A stretch of DNA of 14,720 nucleotides from VRUE01 sp035548675 (GCA_035548675.1 DASZSJ010000083.1:1-14720), one strand, 5' to 3'. Shown: positions 6,558-13,498, counted from the first letter of the stretch. The notes: generated by a model from the sequence alone, not told the origin. Translations and numbers: made by a program.

Positions 6558-6935
6558 ATGAGCAGCCCGATCACCGGCGTCGATTTCGCCACCGTCTTCG
6601 TCGAGGACTACCCAGCCGCCGTCGAGTTCTACGGCCAGACCCTCGGCCTCGAGCACTCGGTCGACTACGGCAAAGTCCCCGGCGGCGAGTTCGAGACCGG
6701 CAACCTCACCCTCCAGGTCATGGACGCCGCCGCCATCGGCCGCGCATTCGAGCCCAACACCCATCCCACCGCCTTCCACGTCGACGACGTCGAAGCCAGC
6801 CGCGCCGAGCTCGAGGCCAAGGGCGTCACCTTCCTCGGCGACACCATCGACAGCGGCGTCTGTCACATGGCCGTCTTCAGCGACCCCGACGGCAACACCC
6901 TGATGCTGCACCACCGCTACGCGCCGCGGAGCTAG
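6558..6935 (+). CDS. VOC-superfamily (glyoxalase/bleomycin-resistance fold) protein
   Basis: A single vicinal-oxygen-chelate domain of 125 residues. The two beta-alpha-beta-beta-beta modules are visible: VFVEDYPAAVEFYGQTLGLE at residues 9-28, and FHVDDVEASRAELEAKGVTF then VFSDPDGNTLMLHHRYAP. Classical metal ligands are not obvious. The first strand has Asp (GVDFATVF) where many members have His, and the last strand has no Glu (TLMLHH instead of an LEL-like motif). It may therefore be a non-glyoxalase binding or resistance-type member. The start is decided by a perfect AGGAGG at 6547-6552, 5 nt before ATG 6558. It is divergent from the membrane-protein operon. A TACTCT element at 6518-6523 could be its -10. 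The substrate is unknown. Confidence 0.88.
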   Translation: MSSPITGVDFATVFVEDYPAAVEFYGQTLGLEHSVDYGKVPGGEFETGNLTLQVMDAAAIGRAFEPNTHPTAFHVDDVEASRAELEAKGVTFLGDTIDSGVCHMAVFSDPDGNTLMLHHRYAPRS

Positions 6936-6956
6936 GGCCTGAGACGGTCACCAGGT

Positions 6957-6972
6957 CACCAGATGCTTGGTG
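6957..6972 (+). terminator. Weak hairpin downstream of the VOC gene
   Basis: CACCA (6957-6961) and TGGTG (6968-6972) can pair around GATGCT, about 20 nt after the VOC stop. There is no T-tract. The left arm is part of a tandem GGTCACCA duplication at 6946-6961. This is a weak terminator candidate. Confidence 0.2.
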
Positions 6973-7038
6973 GAGCTCTTCGACATGCCTCCGCAGTAGA
7001 AGCAAAGGACAGTTAGTCGCCGATTTGCAGGCACTCGA

Positions 7039-7094
7039 CGGGAGCGACGGGGCAGAAGTCCTCGAAGGACACCGGATTGAGATTCGGAGCTGAG
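7039..7094. repeat. Island repeat, copy A (begins with the tRNA-Asp 3'-end sequence)
   Basis: The repeat starts with cgggagcgacggg (7039-7051), identical to the last 13 nt of the tRNA-Asp gene (13489-13501) in the same orientation. A 19-nt variable part (7051-7069) includes the hairpin GTCC-TCGAA-GGAC. It ends with a 25-nt tail (7070-7094) that is 23/25 identical to copy C and 21/25 identical to copy B. It marks the left edge of the island, before the toxin-antitoxin genes. Confidence 0.75.
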
Positions 7095-7111
7095 GCGCGC
7101 GAGCCGCTCAG

Positions 7112-7489
7112 CTAACTCGATTGGCCTTCATGGGCCGCCTGCTCCTTGACGCGGCGAGCGGCCTTGGCGTAGGCGATCATTCGGTCGCGGCGTCCGATCG
7201 CCAAGACGACGCTTTTCGCCGGCGCGCCGTCTGTCGGCTCGTTGCGGTAGACGAAGCGGTAGCGCGGCTTGCCCTTCCAGCCCGGTTCGTCAAAGCGGAC
7301 CTTGCGACAGCCCTTCAGCACGCGGGGCGGCTTGTCCCCCATTAGCTCGCCGTGGTGGGGGTTGCGATGCAGCTCGACTACGATGCGCGCGACCTCGCGC
7401 CTCAGGGCTTCGTCCAACTCGTTGGCGTCGGCCGTCGCCTCCGCCAGCGCTTCGACTTGGTGCCGCTCAGCCTCCGGGGAGCTGCTCAA
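7112..7489 (-). CDS. RelE/ParE-family toxin
   Basis: Probable type II toxin of 125 residues. A helical N-terminus is followed by the RelE-like beta-sheet core: VLKGCRKVRFDEPGWKGKPR, YRFVYRNE, and SVVLAIGRRDRMIAYAKAARR at the C-terminal end. RelE-fold toxins of this type are ribosome-dependent mRNA interferases; some relatives poison gyrase, and I cannot decide between these from sequence. The start appears to be TTG at 7489, preceded by gggggag 4-5 nt upstream. It overlaps the last 23 nt of the antitoxin gene, the usual coupled antitoxin-first order. It lies in the first unit of the island, immediately after repeat A (17 bp away). Confidence 0.8.
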   Translation of the reverse strand: MSSSPEAERHQVEALAEATADANELDEALRREVARIVVELHRNPHHGELMGDKPPRVLKGCRKVRFDEPGWKGKPRYRFVYRNEPTDGAPAKSVVLAIGRRDRMIAYAKAARRVKEQAAHEGQSS

Positions 7490-7823
7490 CGAACTCCCCC
7501 ATCCCGATCTCCGCCAAGAAATCGCCGGCGCTCAGTCGCTCGCCCTCGCTCCTCGCGAGGCGTTCCTGCAGAAACAGCGCCAGCCCGGCGTTCTCCAGAT
7601 CCTCTTCCAGCTGTTCGATCCTCTCCCTGGCCGCAACCAGATCCACGGTGGGAATCAACGACGCCGATCCCTCCAGACCCCGAGTCGTGATCCGGACCAC
7701 GTTGCTCTCGAGATCGGAGGAAGGTTTACGCCGCGACGACGCCTTCTTAACGAGCTGGGGAAGGCCGCGCCGGGCCTCGCTCGTGCCGAGCGCGATCGGC
7801 TTCTTATCTCTGGCCGCCGCCAT
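7467..7823 (-). CDS. Phd/YefM-like antitoxin
   Basis: Probable antitoxin of 118 residues partnering the downstream toxin. The N-terminal LGTSEARRGLPQLVKKA (residues about 11-27), followed by VVRITTRGLEGSASLIPTVD, matches the DNA-binding Phd/YefM pattern. The C-terminal half is acidic and helical (ARERIEQLEEDLENAGLALF), suited to wrapping the toxin. ATG 7823 is chosen because the Phd fold begins a few residues later; the frame is open to 7904 but lacks a better start. A possible autoregulatory operator lies just upstream. The stop lies inside the toxin gene (23-nt overlap). Confidence 0.8.
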   Translation of the reverse strand: MAAARDKKPIALGTSEARRGLPQLVKKASSRRKPSSDLESNVVRITTRGLEGSASLIPTVDLVAARERIEQLEEDLENAGLALFLQERLARSEGERLSAGDFLAEIGMGEFVEQLPGG

Positions 7824-7831
7824 GAAATAAA

Positions 7832-7870
7832 GGTACCACTCGTTGTACAAGTCCTGGGCCGTTTGTACGA
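7832..7870. promoter_or_regulatory. Candidate operator for the toxin-antitoxin operon
   Basis: TTGTAC occurs at 7843-7848 (within the palindrome TTGTACAA, 7843-7850) and again at 7863-7868, exactly 20 bp apart. A third GTAC lies in GGTACC at 7832-7837. The sites are 9-45 bp upstream of the antitoxin ATG, where Phd-type antitoxins usually bind to repress their own operon. Two helical turns between repeats suits two dimers on one face. No promoter could be placed confidently. Confidence 0.35.
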
Positions 7871-7935
7871 GATCGCCTGCCGGGGGCGAATCGCGGCCGC
7901 CCAAGCCTTAACGAGGAAACACCAAGGGAGAGGGC

Positions 7936-8475
7936 ATGGCCTGGACCAGCGGCGACTTCGATGGACGGCTGACCGCGAAAGCGACGGTCGCCTTTGTATT
8001 TGGAGAGAAGATCACGCGGCAGCAGTTGGTCGATGCGGTCAGAGGCGGCAACGTCGTCTACGCCGCGGTGAGGTGCAAGGGCACGCAAAGGGTTTGGGGG
8101 ATTGTCTTCATCGTCAGACGCGAAGGGAGTCGCCTCCACGTCAAGCCGATCAGCGAGCACCTCGGCCCATTCGACGACCGTTGCCCAGCACGGATCCTCG
8201 ACCTACTCAGCGAGCCGCGCACGGAGGAGGCCCGTAACTGGCGCGCTCGTTGCCGGACTCGGGAACAACGGGAGCGACGGTGGGTCAAACCCACTCTGGG
8301 CACCGCATCGAGATCCGGACCTGAGTACCCGCCGCTATTCGCGAGTTCCCGGGCCCGATCCCCGCGCTTCGCCAAGCTTGGATCGGAGGATGATCTCCCC
8401 GATGCTTTGAACCGCCCTGGCAATCACCGCCGGATGGTCGTACGGCTGCATGTGCCCTCCGTAGACCATCACTAG
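7936..8475 (+). CDS. Conserved small protein with a CPARILDLL motif; 3' end probably altered
   Basis: The first 110 or so residues look like a conserved family of uncharacterised proteins: VVYAAVRCKGTQRVWGIVFI, then LGPFDDRCPARILDLLSEP and WRARCRTRE. I associate this pattern with DUF6927-type proteins, though the number is from memory. Its role is unknown. ATG 7936 follows aagggagaggg, a good ribosome-binding site. After WRARCR (about position 8265) the frame enters repeat B and continues as unconserved Arg/Ser/Pro-rich sequence antisense to the hydrolase gene, to 8475. The natural C-terminus was therefore probably replaced when the repeat arrived. The conserved part is roughly 7936-8268. Confidence 0.65.
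   Translation: MAWTSGDFDGRLTAKATVAFVFGEKITRQQLVDAVRGGNVVYAAVRCKGTQRVWGIVFIVRREGSRLHVKPISEHLGPFDDRCPARILDLLSEPRTEEARNWRARCRTREQRERRWVKPTLGTASRSGPEYPPLFASSRARSPRFAKLGSEDDLPDALNRPGNHRRMVVRLHVPSVDHH
8269..8325. repeat. Island repeat, copy B
   Basis: The repeat starts with cgggagcgacgg (8269-8280), identical to the last 12 nt of tRNA-Asp. It has a 20-nt variable part carrying the perfect hairpin TGGG-TCAAA-CCCA and a 25-nt tail (8301-8325), 21/25 identical to copy A. The string ggtcaaaccc (8283-8292) recurs at 13433-13442, just before the tRNA. The copy lies at the junction between the small conserved gene and the 3' end of the hydrolase. Confidence 0.7.
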
Positions 8476-9327
8476 GCGGGAGCTGGGGAGATCGTCGGCG
8501 AGACGGCGCCCATGGGTCGCCTCGACCAATTCGTCGTCTTCGCCCTGAATCACCACCGCTGGCGCACGGATCGTCCCGAGCTTTCCGTCAATCTGGTCGA
8601 TTACCCCGTTGGCGGCGAGGGCCTCGCCCGCAAACGCTTCCAGGTCGCCGTGGGCCATGTTGATCGCCAGGACGCGGTCGCGGTGTGCTTGCACGACCGA
8701 CTCGGGATGGAACGCTTCGCTGTCGCCGCTGTTCACCGAGAGCGTCGCGAAGAGCTGGGCGAAGGTCGCGTTGGCGATCTGCCTGATGACCGGAAGCTGC
8801 AGAAATTTAACCGCGTGCGCCTGGACTTCCTCGAGGCTCTCGACCTGCAGGCCCCCGGCCGCAGCGTCGACGAGCACGAGACCACGGACCTGGCTCGGAT
8901 AGCGCTCGGCAAATCCGAGTGAGATCGTCCCGCCATAGGAATGGCCAACCAGGATCGGCCGCCTGACATGCAGCTTCTCGAGCAGTTCGTGAATCGCTTC
9001 GAGCTGACGGTCGAACGGCACATATCCGCCGCTGGAGAAGCCATAGCCGGGGCGGTCAATGGCGATCGTGCGGTGGCCTGTGAGCAGGGGTGTGACGTCT
9101 TCCCAGTCCTCGGCTGTCCCGGGTTGACCGTGAATCAGCACAACGGGCACGCCGGCACCGCGGTGTTCGAGATAGCGGATTCGCAGATCGCCGACCTGAG
9201 CGAACGACCCAGTCGGCGCTGGCTCCGCAGGCAGGCGCCCATAGGACCAGTTGAGAACGAAGACCGCAAGGGCCAGCACCCCAAGGATCAGGAGCAGCAG
9301 CCTACGAACCGAGACACGCCCACGCAT
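8335..9327 (-). CDS. Membrane-anchored alpha/beta hydrolase
   Basis: Alpha/beta-hydrolase-fold enzyme of 330 residues with an N-terminal membrane anchor (VRRLLLLILGVLALAVFVLN), so the catalytic domain is probably outside the membrane. Motifs, numbered from the ATG at 9327, are: oxyanion loop VVLIHGQPGTAEDW, DRPGYGFS, nucleophile elbow GHSYGG (Ser130), acid in QGEDDELV (Asp265) and histidine in GGHMQPYDHP (His292). The triad is complete. Substrates of this broad class include esters, lactones and epoxides; the sequence does not say which. The ATG at 9327 gives a basic stretch and then the anchor, whereas an upstream TTG at 9381 adds 18 unlikely residues. It lies between repeats B and C as a single-gene unit. 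Confidence 0.88.
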   Translation of the reverse strand: MRGRVSVRRLLLLILGVLALAVFVLNWSYGRLPAEPAPTGSFAQVGDLRIRYLEHRGAGVPVVLIHGQPGTAEDWEDVTPLLTGHRTIAIDRPGYGFSSGGYVPFDRQLEAIHELLEKLHVRRPILVGHSYGGTISLGFAERYPSQVRGLVLVDAAAGGLQVESLEEVQAHAVKFLQLPVIRQIANATFAQLFATLSVNSGDSEAFHPESVVQAHRDRVLAINMAHGDLEAFAGEALAANGVIDQIDGKLGTIRAPAVVIQGEDDELVEATHGRRLADDLPSSRLVMVYGGHMQPYDHPAVIARAVQSIGEIILRSKLGEARGSGPGTRE

Positions 9328-9370
9328 CGTGCGCAGCGTACCTGCCGTTCCCCAAGCAACGGCAAGATGC

Positions 9371-9388
9371 CCTGAACCCAAATTCAGG
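9371..9388. promoter_or_regulatory. Small palindrome upstream of the hydrolase
   Basis: CCTGAA (9371-9376) and TTCAGG (9383-9388) flank CCCAAA. It lies 44-61 bp upstream of the hydrolase ATG, a place suited to an operator. Without a second copy this is only a candidate. Confidence 0.25.
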
Positions 9389-9404
9389 ATTCAGCGGTGC
9401 CCAG

Positions 9405-9461
9405 AGCGGGAGCGACGGGCGGGAGCCCTCAACGGACGCCGGATTGAGGTTCGGAGCTGAG
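9405..9461. repeat. Island repeat, copy C: candidate distal attachment site
   Basis: agcgggagcgacggg (9405-9419) is identical over 15 nt to 13487-13501, which covers the last 13 nt of tRNA-Asp and 2 nt beyond its 3' end. An 18-nt variable part is followed by a 25-nt tail (9437-9461), 23/25 identical to copy A. It has the longest tRNA match of the three copies. It is the best candidate for the distal direct repeat of the mobile element, which ends at the tRNA 4.1 kb to the right. Confidence 0.7.
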
Positions 9462-9475
9462 CGCGACTTTTCCGA

Positions 9476-9661
9476 CTACGCTCGGCGGAGGTCTGCGAGC
9501 TTGGCGACCGTGCGGCCGTCGGGCCGCTCAAGCGCCTTGAGGAAGCGGCTGGCCCCTTCCTCGTCAAGTGCAATCGCGAACAGACCGACAGGCGCCTCCC
9601 GGTGCTCCTCATCGCCGCTCCGGGCTTGGCGATGAGGTTTCGGATGTTCGGGTGGTTTCAT
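9476..9661 (-). pseudogene. Possible TacA/DUF1778-type antitoxin C-terminal fragment
   Basis: A 61-residue frame from ATG 9661 whose last 35 residues (FAIALDEEGASRFLKALERP, then DGRTVAKLADLRRA) resemble the C-terminal tail of DUF1778/TacA antitoxins, the part that binds the acetyltransferase toxin. The N-terminal ribbon-helix-helix is missing; in its place is an unconserved MKPPEHPKPHRQARSGDEEH. No ribosome-binding site precedes the ATG and no GNAT toxin gene is next to it. It is probably a gene remnant behind repeat C. The call rests on a short, weak match. Confidence 0.35.
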
Positions 9662-9924
9662 AGTGCCAATGATCGTGCGCTGGCAGACGTCGATGAACGC
9701 CAGTCTGACGCATATCGTTTGGTCACCCCCGCCCATTGGCCAACCGAAGGGCAACGCAACAGGGCGGCTCGGAACCCGAGCGGCAGCGAGGCCCCGCGAA
9801 GCGGGCGCCTTGCAGCGCCGCCGGCCGCTGCCATGCTCGGTGCGGCTGCCGTAGTTCACGCCGACGGGCGTAGACAGGCGCCCGGGCGAAGGCGCCGGTC
9901 AGCGGGGCCAGGGCGGCAGCCGAA
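9662..9924. other. No recognisable gene
   Basis: Both strands have open frames only because of base composition. Translations are Arg/Ala/Pro-rich and without motifs. I see no RNA gene or convincing repeat. It is likely scar sequence between two gene remnants of the island. Confidence 0.4.
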
Positions 9925-10180
9925 CTAAGCGGCGAGCCTTAGATCCGCGGCCGGAGACGGCCAGAGCAGTGGCGCATTCGGAAAGCGAGCCCGCAGGGCA
10001 TCGCGCCAGGCAGCACCGCCGTCGAGGACGTCGACGACTGCCACCCGTCCCTCAATCTCCGGCGCCGCCAACAGCAGGTCGACCAACTGCCAGCGGGTCG
10101 GCTCGGAGCGGAGCGTGGCACAGATCCCGGCCAGGGCAGCCCCGACCGTCGTTGTTGTGGCCAGGGTCAGCTCTCCGGCA
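9925..10180 (-). pseudogene. C-terminal fragment of an unidentified protein
   Basis: The minus-strand frame ending at 9925 reads like real protein over its last 60 or so residues: RWQLVDLLLAAPEIEGRVAV, VDVLDGGAAWRDALRARFPN and APLLWPSPAADLRLAA. It has balanced composition, unlike the shadows around it. I do not recognise the family. Further upstream (above about 10180) the frame is antisense to the strongly conserved ATPase gene, so the N-terminal part is absent and this is probably a remnant joined to that gene. The right boundary is approximate. Confidence 0.3.
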
Positions 10181-10867
10181 GGCAGCCGGGAGAGGATGCT
10201 GCTCTTCGACCTGCTGCACGCGGGAAAGGGACGCTCGGAGATCACGGGCGGCGAGCGCAAGCCCTTCTGGGTCTTCCTCGACGAGGTCCAGACCTACGAC
10301 AGCGTCGCCTCCGGCAACCTCGCGGCGCTTCTGGAGCAGAGCGCCAAGTTCGGCTTGCGGGCTGTTGTGCTGAACCAGAACCCCGAGCGGCTCAACCCGC
10401 AGACGCTGACCGCCCTCGCCACCAACCGCTCGCACCTGCTCGCGACGACGATGAACTCCCATGCGGCGGCGCTGGTGACCAAGGAGTGGGCGGGGAAGCC
10501 CAACCCCGCCGCGCTGACCCGCCTCGGCCGCTATCGCTTCATCGCCCAGGTCACCGACCGCGGTGAGCTGAGCGAGCCCTTCGCGCTGGAGGGAATCAGG
10601 GTCGAGGACGTGGCCGAACTTCCGGCAGGCAGAAACGAGAAGCCAGTTGGCGATGCGGTCGCCAGAACCGAGGCGAACGAGGTCATCCAGCATCTGGAGA
10701 CGCTCGACGAGCGCATCCTGGCCGAGCTGACCAAGCGGCGCCGTAAGTCGGCGAAGTCCGGGGGTTCGGCGTCCGAGGCCGAGACGCTCGCCGAGCCAGA
10801 CCGACAGGGCAAGTCGACCGAGCAAACAACGCTCTGGGTGCCGGGCGGGGAGAGACCGAAACAGTGA
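10115..10867 (+). CDS. TraG/VirD4-like conjugation ATPase, C-terminal half only
   Basis: The C-terminal part of a conjugative coupling-type ATPase (TraG/TraD/HerA-like), 250 residues from the first ATG. Walker B is KPFWVFLDEVQTYD with Asp56 and Glu57. It is followed by LLEQSAKFGLRAVVLNQNPE, the region corresponding to the TraM-recognition segment, then ATNRSHLLATTMNSHAAALV. A polar tail ends in WVPGGERPKQ. Full-length members have several hundred residues more, with a Walker A motif. None is present, so the gene is 5'-truncated and unlikely to pump DNA by itself. The start is uncertain; conserved sequence begins around 10150-10190. It is translationally coupled to the next gene through a GTGA overlap (10864-10867). 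Confidence 0.7.
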   Translation: MAQIPARAAPTVVVVARVSSPAGSRERMLLFDLLHAGKGRSEITGGERKPFWVFLDEVQTYDSVASGNLAALLEQSAKFGLRAVVLNQNPERLNPQTLTALATNRSHLLATTMNSHAAALVTKEWAGKPNPAALTRLGRYRFIAQVTDRGELSEPFALEGIRVEDVAELPAGRNEKPVGDAVARTEANEVIQHLETLDERILAELTKRRRKSAKSGGSASEAETLAEPDRQGKSTEQTTLWVPGGERPKQ

Positions 10868-11763
10868 GCAAGCGGGTCACCGTCCAGGCCGCGCTCACCG
10901 AGACGGGTACCGAGGTGACCGCCTCACTTGCACAGCACCGAGTGCTTTCAACGGCCCAGGTCCGCGCCATCCACCTGCCCGGTCGTGGCGAGCGCTGGAC
11001 GCAGCGGCTCTTGATTCGCTTGGAGCAAGCTGGCCTCGCCGGCTTCGTGCAGGCGCCGCGCTCCCACGGTCGCCTTTGGCACGCAACCGAGCTGGGCGCG
11101 AGACTGGCGCGAGAGGCGGGACTGCTCGACGGCGAGCCACGCCTGATCGGCGCCGAGCAGGCGGCCGGGGCGCTCCAGGCGCACACGCTCGCGGTCAACG
11201 ACTCCGCGATCTGCTTCGTCGAGGCAGCGCGCAAGCGCGGCGATGACTTCGGCCCCTTCGCCTGGCATCACGAGGTCGCCCACCCGCTCTCGCGTGGCCG
11301 CGGTCGGCGCCGTCGCCGGCTAATCGCGGACGCGGTCCTCACCTACCTGCGGATCGAGAAGGACGGGGTCGCGGTCGAGCAGCGCTTCCTGGAGATCGAC
11401 CGCGCCACGCTCACCGTCGACCGGCTCGCCGCCGAGCTGTCGCGCTACGCGGAGCTGTACGGGCTCACCGGCTCCGATGGAAACTTAGTTTGGCGCCCGC
11501 GCTACCCGTTCTTCCCGCCCGTGCACTGCGTGCTCGCGGGCGGGCGAAGGCCGGCGCTCGAGCGGCGTCGCGCCACCGTGCTGGCGCTGCTGCGCAGCGA
11601 CCCGCGGCTCTCCAGAACCCCCGAGGTCGGGATCTCGATCTGCTTGCTCGACGACCTGAAGAGGGACGGTCCCTTCGCGCCGATCTTCCGCGATGCCCGC
11701 GATCCTGAGCGCGCGGTCGATTGGCTCGGCAGCGGCCAGGAAACCGAGAGGACGAAGCGATGA
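10864..11763 (+). CDS. Replication-relaxation family protein (Replic_Relax)
   Basis: Predicted 299-residue protein of the actinobacterial replication-relaxation family, found on plasmids and integrative elements beside TraG-like ATPases. The N-terminal winged-helix part is ASLAQHRVLSTAQVRAIHLP, then RWTQRLLIRLEQAGLAGFVQ. The central and C-terminal part includes LIADAVLTYLRIEKDGVAVE, QRFLEIDRATLTVDRLAAEL and YPFFPPVHCVLAGGRRPALE. The family is thought to act in replication or mobilisation initiation, but its biochemistry is poorly known. The GTG start overlaps the upstream TGA (GTGA), with ggggagag about 9 nt before it. Its TGA overlaps the next ATG (ATGA, 11760-11763). The reading frame is intact. 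Confidence 0.82.
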   Translation: MSKRVTVQAALTETGTEVTASLAQHRVLSTAQVRAIHLPGRGERWTQRLLIRLEQAGLAGFVQAPRSHGRLWHATELGARLAREAGLLDGEPRLIGAEQAAGALQAHTLAVNDSAICFVEAARKRGDDFGPFAWHHEVAHPLSRGRGRRRRRLIADAVLTYLRIEKDGVAVEQRFLEIDRATLTVDRLAAELSRYAELYGLTGSDGNLVWRPRYPFFPPVHCVLAGGRRPALERRRATVLALLRSDPRLSRTPEVGISICLLDDLKRDGPFAPIFRDARDPERAVDWLGSGQETERTKR

Positions 11764-11913
11764 CCGGCGCTCCGCGGCCGTCCCCGAATGCGGATCGATC
11801 AACCCTGTTGAGATCTCGGCCGCGCGGAGCTAAACGTGTCCGGACCACCGGGCCGGGCTCGCCGGCTGGCGTTGGCCGGCGGCCCGAGCGGGCCAGGAAA
11901 CGAGGAGACGACC

Positions 11914-12016
11914 ATGCCAGCAACCCCCACTCCACCCCGAGATCGAGGCGTTCGCGCGTTGGTTCTGCGACTGGTGGCTGCGACGCGGAAGGCAAAGTGC
12001 CGGCGAGGGAGACTGA
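11914..12016 (+). pseudogene. Small ORF coupled to the recombinase, with one frame change
   Basis: gaggag sits 6-7 nt before ATG 11914, a good ribosome-binding site. The ATG frame begins MPATPTP and then turns Arg-rich. One base further on, another frame reads HPEIEAFARWFCDWWLRRGR, then QSAGEGD and TGA at 12014-12016, which looks like a genuine small protein rich in Trp. Together they suggest a roughly 34-residue protein broken by a single-base frameshift near 11930. Its end overlaps the recombinase GTG (11997) by 20 nt. Between 11760 and 11913, the ATGA-coupled frame MTGAPRPSPNADRSTLLRSR runs on without stop into the recombinase frame and has no recognisable domain. Confidence 0.4.
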
Positions 12017-13403
12017 GACGCCGAAGCCGCGCGCGGTCGCCTACATCCGCGAGTCGACCGAGGAGCAGGGACAGGGCTTCTCGCCCGATGCCCAGCGCGA
12101 GCAGATCCGCCGCTTCGCCGCCGAGAACGGGCTCGACCTCGGCGAGGAGTACTCCGACTTCCACTCCGGCTGGCGCAAGGCCGACGCCCGGCCGCAGTTC
12201 CAGCGGCTGATGTCAGACGCCGCCGAGCAGCGCTTCGACGTCGTCCTCGTCTACCACACCTCCCGCTTTGCCCGGAACCAGGCCGAGTCCCGCCGCTACA
12301 AGCAACTGCTGCGCGAGCGCCTGGGCATCCGCGTCGTCTCGGTCACCCAACCGATGGGCGAAGACCCGACCGACCCCTCCGCCTTCCTCGCCGAGTCGAT
12401 CCACGAGATGTTCGACGAGTACTACTCGGTCTCCTCGGTCAGCTTCCCTGGGGCTACCTGCGCGACCCCGACTCCGGCCTCGCCGTCCCCGACCCGGAGC
12501 GGGCGCCGCTGGTCCGCGAGCTGTTCGAGCTGTACTCGACCGGCCAGGAGTCCGACCGCACGATGGCCGCCTGGCTCAACGCCAAGGGCGCCCTGACGAG
12601 TCGCGGGCGCCGTTCGGCAAGGACACCGTGCGCGACATGCTCTTGAACGCCGCCTACTGCGGCTACGTCACCGGCATGCGCAGCAAGGATCGCTCGATCA
12701 AGGGGCTGCATGAGCCGCTCGTCCCCGAGGAGCTGTTCGACCGGGTCCAGCAGATGCGGACCTTCTGGGCGCGGGTCGTCAAACCTGGCCGGCCCTCTGA
12801 GGAGTACCTGCTGCGCAAGCTCCTCTATTGCGAGCGCTGCGACGCCCGCATGCACGGCCAGAAGGGATCGAGCCCGCAGGTCCGCCGCTACATGTGCTCG
12901 ACCCGCCGCTACGGCGGTGAGTGCGAGCAGCCGATCACCAAGGCCGAACCGCTGGAGGCGCAGATCGTCGAGTGGCTGCGCGGCTTCCAGCTCGACGAGG
13001 AGCTGCGGGCCGTGGTGCTCGCCTCGCTGCGCCGGGCCGCCAAGCGCGAGGGCGGCGACGCCGCACGGCGCAAGGAGCTGGGCGGCCAGCTCGAACGCCT
13101 GCGCGAGCTCTACGTGATGGGCGACCTGACCAAGGACGAATACGAGATTCGCTGTCAGGCGATCGGCGAAGAGCGGAGCGGAGCCGCCCGCCGCTCGACC
13201 CCCAGATCGAGCGCGCCGACGCAATCCTGCGCGACTTCGCCCGCTTCTGGGAGGTCGAGCCGAAGGCCGCCGAGCGGCGCAAGCTGATCGCCTCGCTGTT
13301 CGATCGGGTCTGGCAGTACGAGGGCCGGATCGTCGCCGTCAAGCCGCGCGAGCCCTTCCTGCGCTACTTCCAACTCGCCGACGAGGTCGCCCGCCTACGC
13401 ACG

Positions 13404-13498
13404 GGTGTCAATGACGGAGCAAGGGTGGGGGTGGTCAAACCCGCAAGACGACCCGCAAACCGCATGACCATGCGGCAGGTGTCAATAGCGGGAGCGAC
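13404..13498. repeat. Imperfect direct repeat next to the tRNA 3' end
   Basis: ggtgtcaat occurs at 13404-13412 and again at 13478-13486. Similar sequence follows each copy: gacggagc after the first, agcgggagc (the tRNA 3' end) after the second. The two are 74 bp apart. This could be an arm-type site or a degenerate second attachment core of the element. Only position and similarity support this. Confidence 0.4.
13460..13475 (-). terminator. Hairpin downstream of tRNA-Asp, probable terminator
   Basis: CCGCATG (13460-13466) and CATGCGG (13469-13475) form a perfect 7-bp stem with a 2-nt loop. Read on the minus strand it begins 14 nt beyond the tRNA 3' end and is followed by TTTG. This fits a short terminator for the tRNA transcript. 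Because it lies on the element side of the tRNA, it would have been supplied by the inserted DNA. Recombinase recognition is an alternative role. Confidence 0.4.

Noticed and set aside
7039..9461. The three island repeats as ends of a protein-coding family (each can be read as a peptide ending RIEIRS, RIEIRT or RIEVRS plus TGA)
   Set aside because: The variable part is 19, 20 and 18 nt long, so no common reading frame spans head and tail. Conservation is at nucleotide level and includes the tRNA-derived head.
7039..9461. Repeats as integron attC sites
   Set aside because: No integron core-site pattern (GTTRRRY/RYYYAAC) and no tyrosine integron integrase. The head matches the tRNA-Asp end instead.
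7039..9461. Repeats as a CRISPR array
   Set aside because: Three copies over 2.4 kb with whole genes between them; no regular short spacers and no cas genes.
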